Part shown: positions 54,529 to 63,202 of the stretch, in pieces
Layout: every line of letters starts with the position of its first letter
How positions within the stretch are numbered: position 1 is the first letter of the stretch
Assembly: GCA_018366195.1 (NCBI GenBank)
Contig: JAGZIN010000007.1
Location: 31,562 to 95,561 of the forward strand
DNA from: Butyricicoccus pullicaecorum
GTDB lineage: Bacteria > Bacillota > Clostridia > Oscillospirales > Butyricicoccaceae
DNA: 64,000 nt
Direction: 5' to 3'
Made by a program: the position numbers and the translations under genes
Notes under the pieces: model-generated
What the model saw: only the letters and a program-made list of their open reading frames with translations
What the model was told of the DNA's origin: nothing
Database searches by the model: none

Positions 54529-56253
54529 ATGAAAACAATATGTTCCCATGTAAAGCTTCGCACAAAGCAGCTGGTTGGGCTGTTCGCATTGGTATTGCTG
54601 TCCGCCATCGGACAGATGCTCTTACCCTTCTTTTTATCACAAATGATTGACCACGGTGTTGCAGAGCAAGCAAGCAGCGTCATCTGGGTCTATGCAGCAA
54701 TCATGGCGGCTGTCACAGTTTTTTCCTGCATCATCAGTTTTTTGTCCGTAAAAATCGCATCATATATTTCTACGGACTTTGCAGCACAGCTGAGAAATCA
54801 TGTTTTTGCCAAGGTGCAAAGCTTTTCCGCCGCAGAAATGGATTGCTTTGGAACAGCGAGCCTCATCACACGCAGCACCTCTGACATTACCAATGTCCAG
54901 AATTTTTTGACCTTGCTTCTGCGTGTGGGGCTGCTGGCACCTATGATGGCAGTCTCTGGTCTTGTCTTTTCCGCGGCGACCGGAGGAGCTGTGAGTTCTG
55001 TTCTCCTAATCGCGATTCCGGTTCTTCTAATCGCTTTGACCATCATCATGGTTCTGGCGTCCCGCTACTCCATTCGTCTGCGCCAAAAGCTGGACCAAAT
55101 CAACCGATTGTTTCTGGAATCCCTGGAGGGTGTTCGTGTGATTCGCGCCTTTAACCGACAGTGCGCAGCAAGTGAACGCTTTCACAAGGTCAATCAGGAC
55201 TATGCTACAACTGCCCTGACTGCCGGACGCATTTCCAGCCTTTTAATGCCGGCAATCAGCGTGATTTTCGGTGTTACAACAGCAGCGGTTCTGGGTATGG
55301 GTGCCTACTATGTGAGCACTGGCGCTATGGCGGTTGCCTCTCTGGTGGCAAACAGTCAGTATATCAGCATGGTACTTACCTCTGTCATGATGCTTTCTAT
55401 CGTTATCATGATGTTCCCCACAAGCTATGCCTGTGCCAAACGAATTGCTGAGGTTCTGGAAACCGAAAGCTCCATTCAAAACGGCAATTTCCCCATAGAA
55501 GAACGTCCCCTGCGTTCTACCGTAGAGTTTCGCCATGTCACCTTTGCCTATCCCGGTGCAGAGGAACCAATTCTAAAAGACGTGAGCTTTGTATCCCGTC
55601 CCGGAGAAGTTACCGCCATCATCGGCGGCACCGGACGCGGAAAATCCAGTATCCTGAAGCTCATTCCCAGATTGTATGACCCCATGTTTGGAGAGGTTCT
55701 CATTGATGGAATCAACGCAAAGGAATACCGCACCGAGGATTTACGCTCCCTCATCGGCTATGTGCCCCAGAAAAATGTTCTATTTTCTGGAAGTATTGCA
55801 GAAAATCTCAATTTCGGTCAGCCAAACGGCACGGAAACCGATTGGAAGCAAGCCGCTGGCATTGCCTGCGCCGATGAATTTATCCGCAAAAAAACACAGG
55901 GCTATTACGCTCCCATTGCACAGGGCGGAACCAATCTATCCGGTGGTCAGCGTCAGCGCATGGCAATTGCCCGAGCCGTCATGAAGCAACCGGAAATCTA
56001 TGTGTTTGATGACAGCTTTTCTGCGTTGGATATGAAAACCGACCGCCAACTTCGCCAGAACCTAAAGGAAAACATCAAAGATGCCACTGTAATTCTAGTA
56101 GCGCAGCGTATCAGTACGATTATAGATGCAGACCGTATCCTTGTGGTGGACGATGGACAAATTGTTGGAACTGGTACGCACGAGGAGCTTTTGAACACCT
56201 GCCCACTCTATCGGGAAATTGCAGAAATCCAGCTTGGAAAGGAAGCACTCTAA
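54529..56253 (+). CDS. ABC exporter half-transporter, degenerate-site subunit
   Basis: A 574-residue type IV ABC exporter half. Six membrane helices (about 1-310) precede the ATPase with Walker A GGTGRGKSS, signature LSGGQRQRMAIA and Walker B YVFDDSFSALD. The catalytic Glu after Walker B is Asp, the mark of the degenerate nucleotide site in heterodimeric exporters such as BmrCD and TM287/288. It pairs with the next gene, which starts 1 base after its stop. I chose the ATG at 54529, 12 bases after GAGAGGA; a GTG at 54490 is possible. Confidence 0.93.
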   Translation: MKTICSHVKLRTKQLVGLFALVLLSAIGQMLLPFFLSQMIDHGVAEQASSVIWVYAAIMAAVTVFSCIISFLSVKIASYISTDFAAQLRNHVFAKVQSFSAAEMDCFGTASLITRSTSDITNVQNFLTLLLRVGLLAPMMAVSGLVFSAATGGAVSSVLLIAIPVLLIALTIIMVLASRYSIRLRQKLDQINRLFLESLEGVRVIRAFNRQCAASERFHKVNQDYATTALTAGRISSLLMPAISVIFGVTTAAVLGMGAYYVSTGAMAVASLVANSQYISMVLTSVMMLSIVIMMFPTSYACAKRIAEVLETESSIQNGNFPIEERPLRSTVEFRHVTFAYPGAEEPILKDVSFVSRPGEVTAIIGGTGRGKSSILKLIPRLYDPMFGEVLIDGINAKEYRTEDLRSLIGYVPQKNVLFSGSIAENLNFGQPNGTETDWKQAAGIACADEFIRKKTQGYYAPIAQGGTNLSGGQRQRMAIARAVMKQPEIYVFDDSFSALDMKTDRQLRQNLKENIKDATVILVAQRISTIIDADRILVVDDGQIVGTGTHEELLNTCPLYREIAEIQLGKEAL

Positions 56254-56254
56254 C

Positions 56255-57997
56255 ATGAAAAATACACTTGTATGGAGACGTTTGCTTGGATATTTGAAAG
56301 CCCACCGACTGCGGTTGTTCTTTGTCATTTTGTCAGCCATCATCAGTACCGCCTTTATGGTGCTGGCACCCTTCCTGATTGGCAAAGTGACCACCACGCT
56401 TTTTTCCAGCATTGCAGATGGAACGTTCTATTGGAAGAAAATTCTCTGGCTTTTGACAGCACTGATTGCACTGTATTTGATTTCACAGCTCTTTGCGTTT
56501 TTGCAGGGCTTTGGCATGGCAAAAATCACTGCTCACGTCATGCAAACGCTACGACGAGACATTGATGCCAAAATGCACCATCTAACGCTCAGCTATTATG
56601 ACAGCCATACCCACGGAGATATCCTCAGCATTATCACAAACGACGTGGATACCATCAACAATACCCTCAGTCAAAATCTGACCTCCATCGTCACACAGGT
56701 CACAACAGCAGTCGGCGTACTGCTCATGATGCTTGCCATCAGCCCTGCCCTCACTCTGATTCCTGTCATCATGGTTCCACTTTCTCTGCTCAGTGCGGCG
56801 GGAGTGATGAAAGCAAGTGAAAAATATTACAGCGAGCAACAAAACCTTTTGGGAAAGCTCAATGGATATGTAGAGGAAATGTATAACGGTCAGTCGGTTG
56901 TGCAGAGTTTCAATTATCAGGAGCGCGCAAAGGACACATTTTTCAAGCTGAACGACGAACTGAAAACCAGTGCCAGAAAAGCAGAAACCACTGCCGGTGC
57001 GGTGAGTCCCCTCACAACGCTTGTCAATGATTTGGGATATGTTCTCTGTGCTGCTATTGGCTGCCTGTGGGCAATTGTTGGAAAAATCACAGTTGGCAAT
57101 GTACAGGCCATGCTGGAATACACGTGGCGTTTTGCCGAACCATTTTCTGCCATTGCAGGAATGGTGGGCAGCTTTGGTGCAGCAACCGCCGCCGGAAATC
57201 GTATTTTCAATCTTCTGGATTCTGAAGAAGAAATTCCAGATTCTCCGCACTGCATGGTTCCGAAGGAACACAGTGGCAGTGTGGTATTTGAAAATGTGCA
57301 GTTTGGTTATACGCCCGATTGTTTGCTGATGAAAGGAGTCAATCTCACCATACACCCCGGTCAGAAGGTCGCTGTGGTCGGTCCTACGGGTGCCGGAAAA
57401 ACAACACTCGTCAATCTGCTGATGCGTTTTTATGAATTGAATGGCGGAGCGATTCTGGTAGACGGCATGAACATCACAGATATGTCACGTGAGGAGCTGA
57501 GAAGCCGCTTCGGCATGGTCTTGCAGGATACATGGCTCTTTGAAGGTACAATTGCAGAAAACATCGGCTATGCCGAAGGTCAGATGCACAGGGAAAAAAT
57601 CATTGCTTCTGCGAAATCTGCCTGTGCACACAGCTTTATCAAAACCCTGCCAGACGGCTATGACATGAGGCTCACCAAGGGAGCAGAGAATATTTCCCAA
57701 GGCGAGCGACAGCTTTTGACCATTGCGCGTGCCATTGCAGCGAATCCGGAAATCATGATTTTAGATGAAGCGACCAGCAATGTAGATACCCACACCGAGG
57801 TGCTGATTCAAAAAGCCATGTCCGAGCTGATGAAGGGACGCACCAGCTTTGTCATCGCACACCGTCTATCCACCATACGAGATGCCGATGTGATTCTTTA
57901 TATGGAGGACGGAGATTTGAAGGAAGCCGGCAGTCACGAGGAGCTGATGCAAAAGGGCGGGAAGTATGCGGCTCTCTATATGAGCCAGTTTACGTGA
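56255..57997 (+). CDS. ABC exporter half-transporter, consensus-Walker B subunit
   Basis: A 580-residue partner of the preceding half. Walker A GPTGAGKTT, signature ISQGERQLLTIA (SQGE instead of SGGQ) and Walker B IMILDEATSNVD with the catalytic Glu. Its altered signature faces the partner's degenerate site and its own complete Walker motifs face the partner's canonical signature, exactly the asymmetry of BmrC/BmrD-like multidrug exporters. GGAAG is 9 bases before the ATG. Confidence 0.94.
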   Translation: MKNTLVWRRLLGYLKAHRLRLFFVILSAIISTAFMVLAPFLIGKVTTTLFSSIADGTFYWKKILWLLTALIALYLISQLFAFLQGFGMAKITAHVMQTLRRDIDAKMHHLTLSYYDSHTHGDILSIITNDVDTINNTLSQNLTSIVTQVTTAVGVLLMMLAISPALTLIPVIMVPLSLLSAAGVMKASEKYYSEQQNLLGKLNGYVEEMYNGQSVVQSFNYQERAKDTFFKLNDELKTSARKAETTAGAVSPLTTLVNDLGYVLCAAIGCLWAIVGKITVGNVQAMLEYTWRFAEPFSAIAGMVGSFGAATAAGNRIFNLLDSEEEIPDSPHCMVPKEHSGSVVFENVQFGYTPDCLLMKGVNLTIHPGQKVAVVGPTGAGKTTLVNLLMRFYELNGGAILVDGMNITDMSREELRSRFGMVLQDTWLFEGTIAENIGYAEGQMHREKIIASAKSACAHSFIKTLPDGYDMRLTKGAENISQGERQLLTIARAIAANPEIMILDEATSNVDTHTEVLIQKAMSELMKGRTSFVIAHRLSTIRDADVILYMEDGDLKEAGSHEELMQKGGKYAALYMSQFT

Positions 57998-58092
57998 TTG
58001 GAGCTGACTTATTTGCTGCAAGCAAACGCCAACATCAAGATAGAACATTCTGCAACACTTCCTATCCAAAAGCAGAAAGGAAAATGCGAGTT

Positions 58093-59283
58093 ATGAAAAA
58101 ATTTATGATTGCAATTGGTGTGATTGTACTGATTGCAGGTATCCTGCTACTGATATTCGGCAAACGGCTAAAGCGTATGTATGTATCCCTGAACAGCTTT
58201 CGGGACAAAAATTTAGCGTATACTTTTCAGCATACGCCGGAAATCCAGCCTGTCCAGCGCATCAAAAGAGGAGACGGTGACATATTTTGTTTTGAAATGG
58301 GAGAAACGATGCAATTGCCCGAACAGTTTTCTTTCCAAGGGCAGACATATTCCGTCGAGCAGTTTTTAACCGATACCAAAACCACAGCACTTCTTGTCAT
58401 TCAAGACGATAGCATCAGATATGAAAAATATTATATGGGCGGCAGTGAAAATACGCTGTTTGTCTCCAACTCCATCGGAAAATCCTTTGTCTCTGCTCTA
58501 TTTGGCATTGCGCTGTCTGAAGGTGCCATCACAAGTGTAGAGGACCCGCTCGGAACATACATTCCCACGTTTCGCGGAACGGCACTTGAGGATATTCCAC
58601 TCAAAGCATGCCTGCAAATGGCATCTGGCATAGATTTTGATGAAGAAAACGACATGAATCTGTTTTCCTTGAAAACGCTGCTTGGCATTCCGGCAATTCG
58701 TGCCATCGCAAAGTACGGCGTACAGGAAAAGCCTTTCACACGCCGCCGATATCAGAGTATCAATACCGAAATCTTAGGAGAAGTCATTGTGCAGGCAACC
58801 GGAAAAAGTCTGGCAGCGTATATGGAAGAAAAATTATGGACACAGATTGGGGTACAGCATGATGCCTATTGGACGCTCAACAATGAGAAAGAGCTGGCAA
58901 TGGGCGGACTGAGCATTTCTCTGCGAGATTATGCACGATTTGCCAGACTTTATCTGCATAATGGCAGATACAACGGAAAGCAAATTCTCCCCGCACAATG
59001 GATAAAGGATAGCCTCGATGCCAGCGCCCCATACGCCAAACCCCATGCAAATGGAATCCCTTATGACGCACTGGGCTATGGATATCAGTGGTGGATTCCG
59101 GCTGGCAGCGAGCAGGAATTTGCAGCGATTGGGGTATATGGTCAATGGATTTATGGCAACCCAACCAATCACACCATCATTGTGAAACTCAGCGCAGACC
59201 CCAACTTTGTAGCACCATTATACGATGAGAAGAATATTGCCTTTTTACAGGAACTTGCACATAGTATCCCTCGTAAGGTCTGA
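58093..59283 (+). CDS. Membrane-anchored serine hydrolase (class C beta-lactamase-like)
   Basis: A 396-residue protein with one N-terminal membrane helix (about 4-23). The penicillin-binding-like hydrolase domain has the SxxK motif SIGK (Ser127, Lys130) in FVSNSIGKSF, a Tyr motif region RRRYQSIN, and a late GVYGQWIYGNP in place of a KTG/HTG triad. It resembles the 6-aminohexanoate-dimer-hydrolase/esterase group (COG1680). AAAGGA lies 11 bases before the chosen ATG. It follows the exporter genes by 95 bases and ends at a strong terminator, so it is probably part of the same MerR-controlled unit. Confidence 0.87.
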   Translation: MKKFMIAIGVIVLIAGILLLIFGKRLKRMYVSLNSFRDKNLAYTFQHTPEIQPVQRIKRGDGDIFCFEMGETMQLPEQFSFQGQTYSVEQFLTDTKTTALLVIQDDSIRYEKYYMGGSENTLFVSNSIGKSFVSALFGIALSEGAITSVEDPLGTYIPTFRGTALEDIPLKACLQMASGIDFDEENDMNLFSLKTLLGIPAIRAIAKYGVQEKPFTRRRYQSINTEILGEVIVQATGKSLAAYMEEKLWTQIGVQHDAYWTLNNEKELAMGGLSISLRDYARFARLYLHNGRYNGKQILPAQWIKDSLDASAPYAKPHANGIPYDALGYGYQWWIPAGSEQEFAAIGVYGQWIYGNPTNHTIIVKLSADPNFVAPLYDEKNIAFLQELAHSIPRKV

Positions 59284-59310
59284 TATCCATGTTTTTCTGA
59301 ACATCATAAA

Positions 59311-59346
59311 ATGCGGCAGAGATGTATTCTTCTGCCGCATTTTTTC
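59311..59346 (+). terminator. Terminator of the exporter/hydrolase unit
   Basis: ATGCGGCAGA / TCTGCCGCAT perfect 10-bp stem, 10-base loop, then TTTTTT. Confidence 0.9.
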
Positions 59347-59443
59347 AACGAGAAGATTTTATACAAGGTTATCATCACATCTTGCTGCTTTTATTCTCTA
59401 AAAAATGTGTGAAGAAGCTCGATTCTACCGCTATGTTAGAGCT

Positions 59444-60451
59444 TCAACATTTTTTTATAACAGAACCCACTCCAAGAACTGCCCCATAAAATACTCCGGC
59501 AACCGGCCAAATGGTCCATGTCTTTTCCCATTCCATCGTTATAAAACTCCAAGCAAGATAAATTGCCGTTACGGTACACCAATATACTTTATCTATTACA
59601 TCATTTCTTTTATTTTCAATTTTCTGATGTCTTGTAAAATCTCCTTCTTCTAATAATCTCTGAAATCCGCCATATACAATTTCAGTTGATACCAGTAAAT
59701 AAACTCCAATTGCCACTAAGATAAGGCAAAGATTCACACCCAATCTGGCAAAGATTCCATTTTCATCTGATATGGCCAATACCATAATTGGTACTGCGCT
59801 CAGAATACAAAGTACTATCCCTAATACAAGACTTCTGTTATGTACCGCTTCATATCTAAATTTCTCTTTTTCCACCAATCCTCTCACTCCATAAGCCAGT
59901 TCTATCGGCTCTTTATCAAGAAAATCATATCCTTCTGTTTTTCTTCCGTATACAACAAAGATTGCTACGGCGACAGCAACCATAAGTAATAGAGCCGTCA
60001 TTCCAACACTGATTGCGGTCTCTTCAGAAAAAATGATTCCCGCTCTCTTATCCGATCGTCCTACAAGACCAATCAACACGATTGGTGACAAAATACAAAG
60101 TGCTACACCGAATGCAATTTTAGAAGATACATTTCTCAAGAGATGCAAATAAATATTGGCAGTTTCCATAGAAATCGTTTGTATATTTTCTTCCTCTGCT
60201 CCCAATTCTATGATGCTGCACTCCAATCGTTCTTTGCTATCTCTCTCCATTTCCAGCGAATCTTTTAATAAGTAATCTGTACTCACTCCAAAAATATCGC
60301 TCATTCTAATGATTTTATCCAAATCAGGGATAGAAGAAGCGCTTTCCCATTTCGAAACTGCTTGCCGAGACACTCCAAGTTGGTTTGCCAGTTCTTCCTG
60401 TGACCAGCCATTCTTCTTTCGCAAATCTATAATTTTATCTGCTAAAATCAT
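59444..60451 (-). CDS. XRE-family regulator fused to a multi-span membrane domain
   Basis: A 335-residue protein. Residues ~5-60 are a Cro/CI helix-turn-helix (WSQEELANQLGVSRQAVSKWES). The rest contains about six hydrophobic segments (near 110-130, 145-168, 208-228, 238-258, 285-302, 310-330). Membrane-tethered XRE proteins of this kind are common in Clostridia, but their signals are unknown. AGGAGG lies 7 bases before the ATG. The gene is distinctly AT-richer than its neighbours, suggesting acquisition. Confidence 0.85.
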   Translation of the reverse strand: MILADKIIDLRKKNGWSQEELANQLGVSRQAVSKWESASSIPDLDKIIRMSDIFGVSTDYLLKDSLEMERDSKERLECSIIELGAEEENIQTISMETANIYLHLLRNVSSKIAFGVALCILSPIVLIGLVGRSDKRAGIIFSEETAISVGMTALLLMVAVAVAIFVVYGRKTEGYDFLDKEPIELAYGVRGLVEKEKFRYEAVHNRSLVLGIVLCILSAVPIMVLAISDENGIFARLGVNLCLILVAIGVYLLVSTEIVYGGFQRLLEEGDFTRHQKIENKRNDVIDKVYWCTVTAIYLAWSFITMEWEKTWTIWPVAGVFYGAVLGVGSVIKKC

Positions 60452-60495
60452 GCTCAGTCCTCCTTAAAATACTTTTCTCTTACTTAAGCTCTTCC

Positions 60496-60524
60496 AATAT
60501 ATCAAATTTCTCGGTTGCAAACAA
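60496..60524 (-). promoter_or_regulatory. Candidate promoter of the XRE membrane regulator
   Basis: Reverse strand TTGTTT and TATATT with a 17-base spacer, about 45 bases before the start. Confidence 0.5.
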
Positions 60525-60627
60525 GCATTTCTAGCTTGAAATATGTCAACCAGTGGTTTCCATCTTGTTTTTATGGAGAATTATGTGAAAAATTTTTATA
60601 AATATCATATATCTCCAAAGGGCATCA

Positions 60628-60669
60628 TAAAAAAGCAGGCAGCACAACGTCTGCCATTGCACTGCCTGC
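60628..60669 (-). terminator. Terminator of the interrupted gene
   Basis: Reverse strand 13-bp stem GCAGGCAGTGCAA / TTGTGCTGCCTGC (two G-U pairs), 9-base loop, then TTTTTTA. It sits 7 bases after the stop codon at 60676, so it looks like the original terminator of a host gene. Confidence 0.8.
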
Positions 60670-60675
60670 CTGCGT

Positions 60676-60754
60676 TTACTTTGCTGCTTCCAGCATTTTA
60701 TCAATCAAAATACCATATCCTCTTGTCGGGTCATTGACCAAAACATGGGTCAAT
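60676..60754 (-). pseudogene. 3' remnant of a gene interrupted at the element junction
   Basis: The reverse strand has an open frame of about 26 codons ending NDPTRGYG...DKMLEAAK then TAA, followed at the right distance by a terminator. It has no start codon or ribosome site, and its upstream end runs into the stop codon of the serine recombinase. It looks like the C-terminus of a host protein cut off by element insertion. I do not recognise the protein. The rest would lie at the far end of the element, beyond the window. Confidence 0.55.
60733..60754. repeat. Inverted repeat ATTGACC-N8-GGTCAAT at the recombinase stop: candidate attachment site
   Basis: A perfect 7-base dyad with an 8-base spacer lies across the recombinase stop codon and the start of the gene remnant. 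Large serine recombinases use imperfect dyads flanking a 2-base core, usually next to the recombinase gene. The position fits an attL/attR, but the core cannot be fixed from one end. Confidence 0.45.
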
Positions 60755-62312
60755 CTATGATGCCAACAAGTACAGACATATGTGGAAGTCTCGGATATAG
60801 ATCAATCTCGATCGATCCGCTTCCCTCTTTTCGGTATTCAATTTTGCTCAGAATCTCTTTGAGCAGATCATTGCGTTCCTGGTTAGTCATGGCATCATAA
60901 CTGTCCAGCAGCATCTCCGTCTTTGGAATCAATTTGTTCTGGGTCAGTTCCCCCTGCTCCAATTGGTTCAACGTCGTTTGGAGATAGCGCTGCTTTTCCC
61001 TGATCTGTTCAATGGCAGCGTTGAGCTTGTCTCTCCGGCTCTGGAACAGTTCAATTGTATAGACGCCCTTCTCAACCAGTTCAAATGCATTCTCAAGCTG
61101 CCGATTCAAGTCGTCCAACTCCTGCGTTGTCTTGTGCAGTTGCTTTTTGCACAGAGCAATATCCTCAGCATAACCGGTCGTCTCGATTTTGACCTTATAA
61201 CCGCTTAGCCAAAGCCGCAGCGCGCGGATGATCTCCGCTTCTACCACTTCATACCCCGCGCTGGCATTGTGGCAATTGCGTGCATTTACACAGCGCACAC
61301 GTGGAATCGCACCTCGTTTTTGAGATCCCACCGTACGTCCAATCCGCTTTCCACATTTCGCACAATACAGCAGTCCGGCAAATGCATTTTGCAGTTCGCA
61401 CGTATCTTTTACCCGCGCAGCAGGCTGTTTGGATATGCGGATCTCCTGCACGCGCCCATACTCTTCTTCTGTGATAATCGCGGGATGCAGGCCATCATAA
61501 ACCTTGTAGGCATCGATATTTTTCAGGCGTTTGATCCGTTTTTTAACCACGCCATTCTCGATCGACTTGATCTGCCTGCTCCATCCCCTGCGAATCTTCC
61601 CCATATAAATAGGGTTGGTCAGAATATTGGAGATGGTCGAATAACTCCAAAGATCGCCATGTCGCGTGGGGATTTTATGATCATTAAGATAATTCGCAAT
61701 GACTTTTGTGCCGCTGCCATGCAAAAAGAGATCGAAGATTTTCCGAACCACCGGTGCTTCATCCGGATGTAGCATCAAAGTAAAGCCTTTCTCGTTTTCC
61801 AGCTTCTCCTTTTCGTATCCGTATGGCGCGATGCTGTTGATATACTTTCCTTCCGCTGCAGAGCTGTCACGCCCACGCATCAAGCGCCGGTTGATCGTCT
61901 TATATTCTCGTCGGCTCATAAACAAGCCGAACTCAAAATACTCCTCGTCAAACTCGTTGCTCGGGTCGTAGGTTTTCATCGGTGTAATGATTTTCGTTCC
62001 TGAAAACTGAAAAACCTGACTGATATAGGCCTGATCTGCTCCGTTACCGCGAGCTAAACGTTCCAAATCCACGACCAGAACGCCGTCGTAGATCCCCGCA
62101 CTGACTTCTTCCAGCATTTTTTGAATTTCCGGACGCGCCGCAATGGATTCGCCGGAAACCACTTCATAATAGGTTTTTGCAATATGGTAACCCCGATCCT
62201 TCGCCAGCTTGTCCAGAATAGCCTCGTGCCGTTTCAGTGTTTCCTCAATACTAAGCTCAGCATAATCACGATCAAAGCGAGATTTTCGGAGATATCTCAC
62301 ATATTGCTCCAT
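60750..62312 (-). CDS. Large serine recombinase
   Basis: A 520-residue site-specific recombinase. Catalytic domain 1-150: YVRYLRKSRFDRD with Ser11 as nucleophile, LVVDLERLARGN, and R-rich SRREYKTINRRLMRG. The recombinase domain (~155-265) reads GYEKEK...IFDLFLHGSGTKVIANYLNDHKIPTRHG. A zinc ribbon (~310-350) has YCAKCGKR and CVNARNCH, and a coiled coil (~375-460) plus short tail finish the protein. It integrates and excises the element to its right. GGGAGG lies before the ATG. Confidence 0.95.
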   Translation of the reverse strand: MEQYVRYLRKSRFDRDYAELSIEETLKRHEAILDKLAKDRGYHIAKTYYEVVSGESIAARPEIQKMLEEVSAGIYDGVLVVDLERLARGNGADQAYISQVFQFSGTKIITPMKTYDPSNEFDEEYFEFGLFMSRREYKTINRRLMRGRDSSAAEGKYINSIAPYGYEKEKLENEKGFTLMLHPDEAPVVRKIFDLFLHGSGTKVIANYLNDHKIPTRHGDLWSYSTISNILTNPIYMGKIRRGWSRQIKSIENGVVKKRIKRLKNIDAYKVYDGLHPAIITEEEYGRVQEIRISKQPAARVKDTCELQNAFAGLLYCAKCGKRIGRTVGSQKRGAIPRVRCVNARNCHNASAGYEVVEAEIIRALRLWLSGYKVKIETTGYAEDIALCKKQLHKTTQELDDLNRQLENAFELVEKGVYTIELFQSRRDKLNAAIEQIREKQRYLQTTLNQLEQGELTQNKLIPKTEMLLDSYDAMTNQERNDLLKEILSKIEYRKEGSGSIEIDLYPRLPHMSVLVGIID

Positions 62313-62399
62313 AACGTCCTCCCTTCAATCTCATTATACTGTACTGCATCTCTTTTCGCAATTTATCAAACGCCACACAGGTTTGGCAATATTCGGATA

Positions 62400-62597
62400 C
62401 TATCCCTCTGTACTTCCTGTGTCCATCTGTACCGGTACGACTGTCTCTCTGCATTCTTTCTGTTCGATTGTCCTGCGCCGATACGACTGCGACACAACAT
62501 TGTTAATCTGCGCAAGGTGTTGTTCGATCCGCGTCCCGCAAAAATCATCATGAACCCGAATAATAGCTGCACCTGTGGTATATTCTGCAGCAATCAT
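62400..62597 (-). CDS. Small element protein upstream of the recombinase (65 residues)
   Basis: An open frame starting MIAAEYTTGAAIIRVHDDF with GGAGAGG 5 bases before the ATG, a near-ideal site. It ends 87 bases before the recombinase start. Small proteins with an R/K-V/I-HDD motif often precede serine recombinases in clostridial elements, as I recall, but no function is known to me. A role in directing excision is speculation. Confidence 0.6.
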   Translation of the reverse strand: MIAAEYTTGAAIIRVHDDFCGTRIEQHLAQINNVVSQSYRRRTIEQKECRETVVPVQMDTGSTEG

Positions 62598-62636
62598 GCA
62601 ATCCTCTCCTTTCGAATACTTATATATATCATTCCC

Positions 62637-62677
62637 AACTCAAGGGTATTTATCCATGGATAAATACCCCTTGAGTT
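62637..62677. repeat. 40-base palindrome
   Basis: AACTCAAGGG-TATTTATCC and its complement meet at a 2-base centre; one extra C breaks perfect symmetry. It lies 40 bases upstream of the 65-residue gene. No T tract follows on either strand, so it is not a simple terminator. It may be an operator, a cruciform or an RNA switch controlling the recombinase region. Confidence 0.7.
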
Positions 62678-62684
62678 CTTAAAT

Positions 62685-62924
62685 CTAAACGTTCTTTCTC
62701 ATATATTTCGTCGTTCTACCCGCATCCTGTTCCTGATAAACTGCCTTGTGTGACAGGTCATCGTATTTGCAGTACATTGGCACGCTTGCTCCTAATCCTC
62801 CCCACCTGAGGTCATGGCATACTTCCCCTATACAGTATCCGATACGGACGATCATTTCATTTTCAAAGTACCCGGCAAATAAAACACTTGCTTTATCTAC
62901 CTTTCCCAAAAGAAGATACTTCAT
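62685..62924 (-). CDS. Doubtful 79-residue open frame
   Basis: The reverse strand encodes a protein starting MKYLLLGKVDKAS and containing GYFENEMIVRIGYCIGEVCHDL. The ATG lies inside a strong inverted repeat and has no ribosome site; it also overlaps the end of the HTH gene by 32 bases. It may be a remnant or a translationally coupled small protein. I do not recognise it. Confidence 0.25.
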   Translation of the reverse strand: MKYLLLGKVDKASVLFAGYFENEMIVRIGYCIGEVCHDLRWGGLGASVPMYCKYDDLSHKAVYQEQDAGRTTKYMRKNV

Positions 62925-63195
62925 CTTTTGGGAAAGACAGACAAGGATAGAACAGCCGCCGTGCCAGCGGCTGCTCTATCAAATGTTGCCATTCCAGTTC
63001 AAACTTTTCAAGGATCGAAAGCATGAGCTTAATCTGAAGTTCATGATACAAATCCTCGTCATAACAAGTGTATGCCGTCCCACTGGCATCATACAGTTCG
63101 AATTTGCACAACTCTAGCATATAACCTTTGTAGTGTTCCAAAATTTGTTCCATCGCAAGTTGATTGCCAGCCTTTGCATTAAGGATTGTATCCAT
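62893..63195 (-). CDS. HTH/sigma-like helical protein of conjugative elements (Tn916 Orf8 type)
   Basis: A 100-residue protein with NAKAGNQLAMEQILEHYKGY followed by Y-D-E-D-L-Y-H-E-L-Q-I-K-L. This is the helix-turn-helix domain found beside the sigma-like protein in Tn916/Tn1549 family elements. The ATG at 63195 has GGATAGAT-like spacing and lies 7 bases after the sigma gene ends, so the two form an operon. Its 3' end overlaps a perfect hairpin. Confidence 0.7.
   Translation of the reverse strand: MDTILNAKAGNQLAMEQILEHYKGYMLELCKFELYDASGTAYTCYDEDLYHELQIKLMLSILEKFELEWQHLIEQPLARRLFYPCLSFPKDEVSSFGKGR
62901..62936. repeat. Perfect 13-bp inverted repeat at the end of the HTH gene
   Basis: CTTTCCCAAAAGA and its complement flank a 10-base centre. 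It spans the last codons of the HTH gene. No T run follows on the reverse strand. It could be a stability or attenuation hairpin. Confidence 0.65.
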
Positions 63196-63202
63196 ATCTA
63201 TC

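Noticed and set aside
62746..63117. Plus-strand open frame of about 120 codons in the mobile element
   Set aside because: It is antisense to the HTH protein gene and has no start signals.
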